A stretch of 5,864 nucleotides of DNA from Lachnospiraceae bacterium (GTDB lineage: Bacteria; Bacillota; Clostridia; Lachnospirales; Lachnospiraceae): positions 1 to 5,864 of the forward strand of contig CAAEUM010000247.1 of NCBI GenBank assembly GCA_900759225.1, written 5' to 3'. Shown here piece after piece: positions 5,831 to 5,864 of this stretch (position 1 is its first letter; each line of letters begins with the position of its first letter). The position numbers were made by a program, and so were the translations under genes. A model generated the notes under the pieces. That model saw only the letters and a program-made list of their open reading frames with translations, did no database searches and was not told where the DNA came from.

Positions 5831-5864
5831 GGCAATGCACCGGCTAGAATATAGCCGGTGTGCC
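5831..5864. repeat. Hairpin at the right edge, possibly continuing past the window
   Basis: CACCGGCTA (5838-5846) pairs perfectly with TAGCCGGTG (5852-5860) around GAATA. GGCA (5831-5834) then pairs with TGCC (5861-5864) after a three-base bulge. The window ends at the last paired base, so the full extent is unknown. Its role is not recognisable: it could be part of the repeat element or of the leader of the next gene. Confidence 0.6.

Overview
The window reads like a chromosomal stretch from a low-to-mid GC Gram-positive anaerobe, most likely class Clostridia and probably Lachnospiraceae. This rests on the protein sequences (a Bacillus/Clostridium-type GlgA, a YuiD-like DUF212 protein, a Cof-type HAD hydrolase, a PrsA-like lipoprotein), the strong AAGGAG/AGGAGG ribosome binding sites and the codon choice. 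I could not run a search, so the family-level placement is inference. All six genes are on the + strand.

Layout: (1) The 3' part of a glycogen synthase gene (glgA) enters from the left edge. A small DUF212 membrane protein gene follows closely, and the pair ends at a clear intrinsic terminator (1777-1823). (2) A compact three-gene unit follows: maf (nucleotide pyrophosphatase), a Cof-type HAD phosphatase overlapping it by 8 nt, and, 13 nt later, a GTG-started parvulin-like lipoprotein. (3) A 119-nt intergenic gap carries a fragment of a dispersed repeat and a long hairpin whose 3' arm contains the eno Shine-Dalgarno and stops one base before the eno ATG. (4) The enolase gene (eno) has all catalytic residues and its own intrinsic terminator (5635-5663). 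(5) The last ~200 nt hold no gene. They are packed with repeats and inverted repeats: two direct copies of AAGTAACAGTTCAGCC, an inverted copy of the same arm between them, and three further hairpins.

Functionally the genes are housekeeping: glycogen synthesis, nucleotide-pool and phosphate-ester clean-up, extracytoplasmic protein folding, and the glycolytic enolase step. The less ordinary content is non-coding. The eno leader looks able to hide its own ribosome binding site in read-through RNA. The repeat family downstream of eno also has a diverged, oppositely oriented fragment upstream of eno. The downstream array can fold in two mutually exclusive ways. I saw no mobile-element protein, CRISPR array, tRNA or rRNA.
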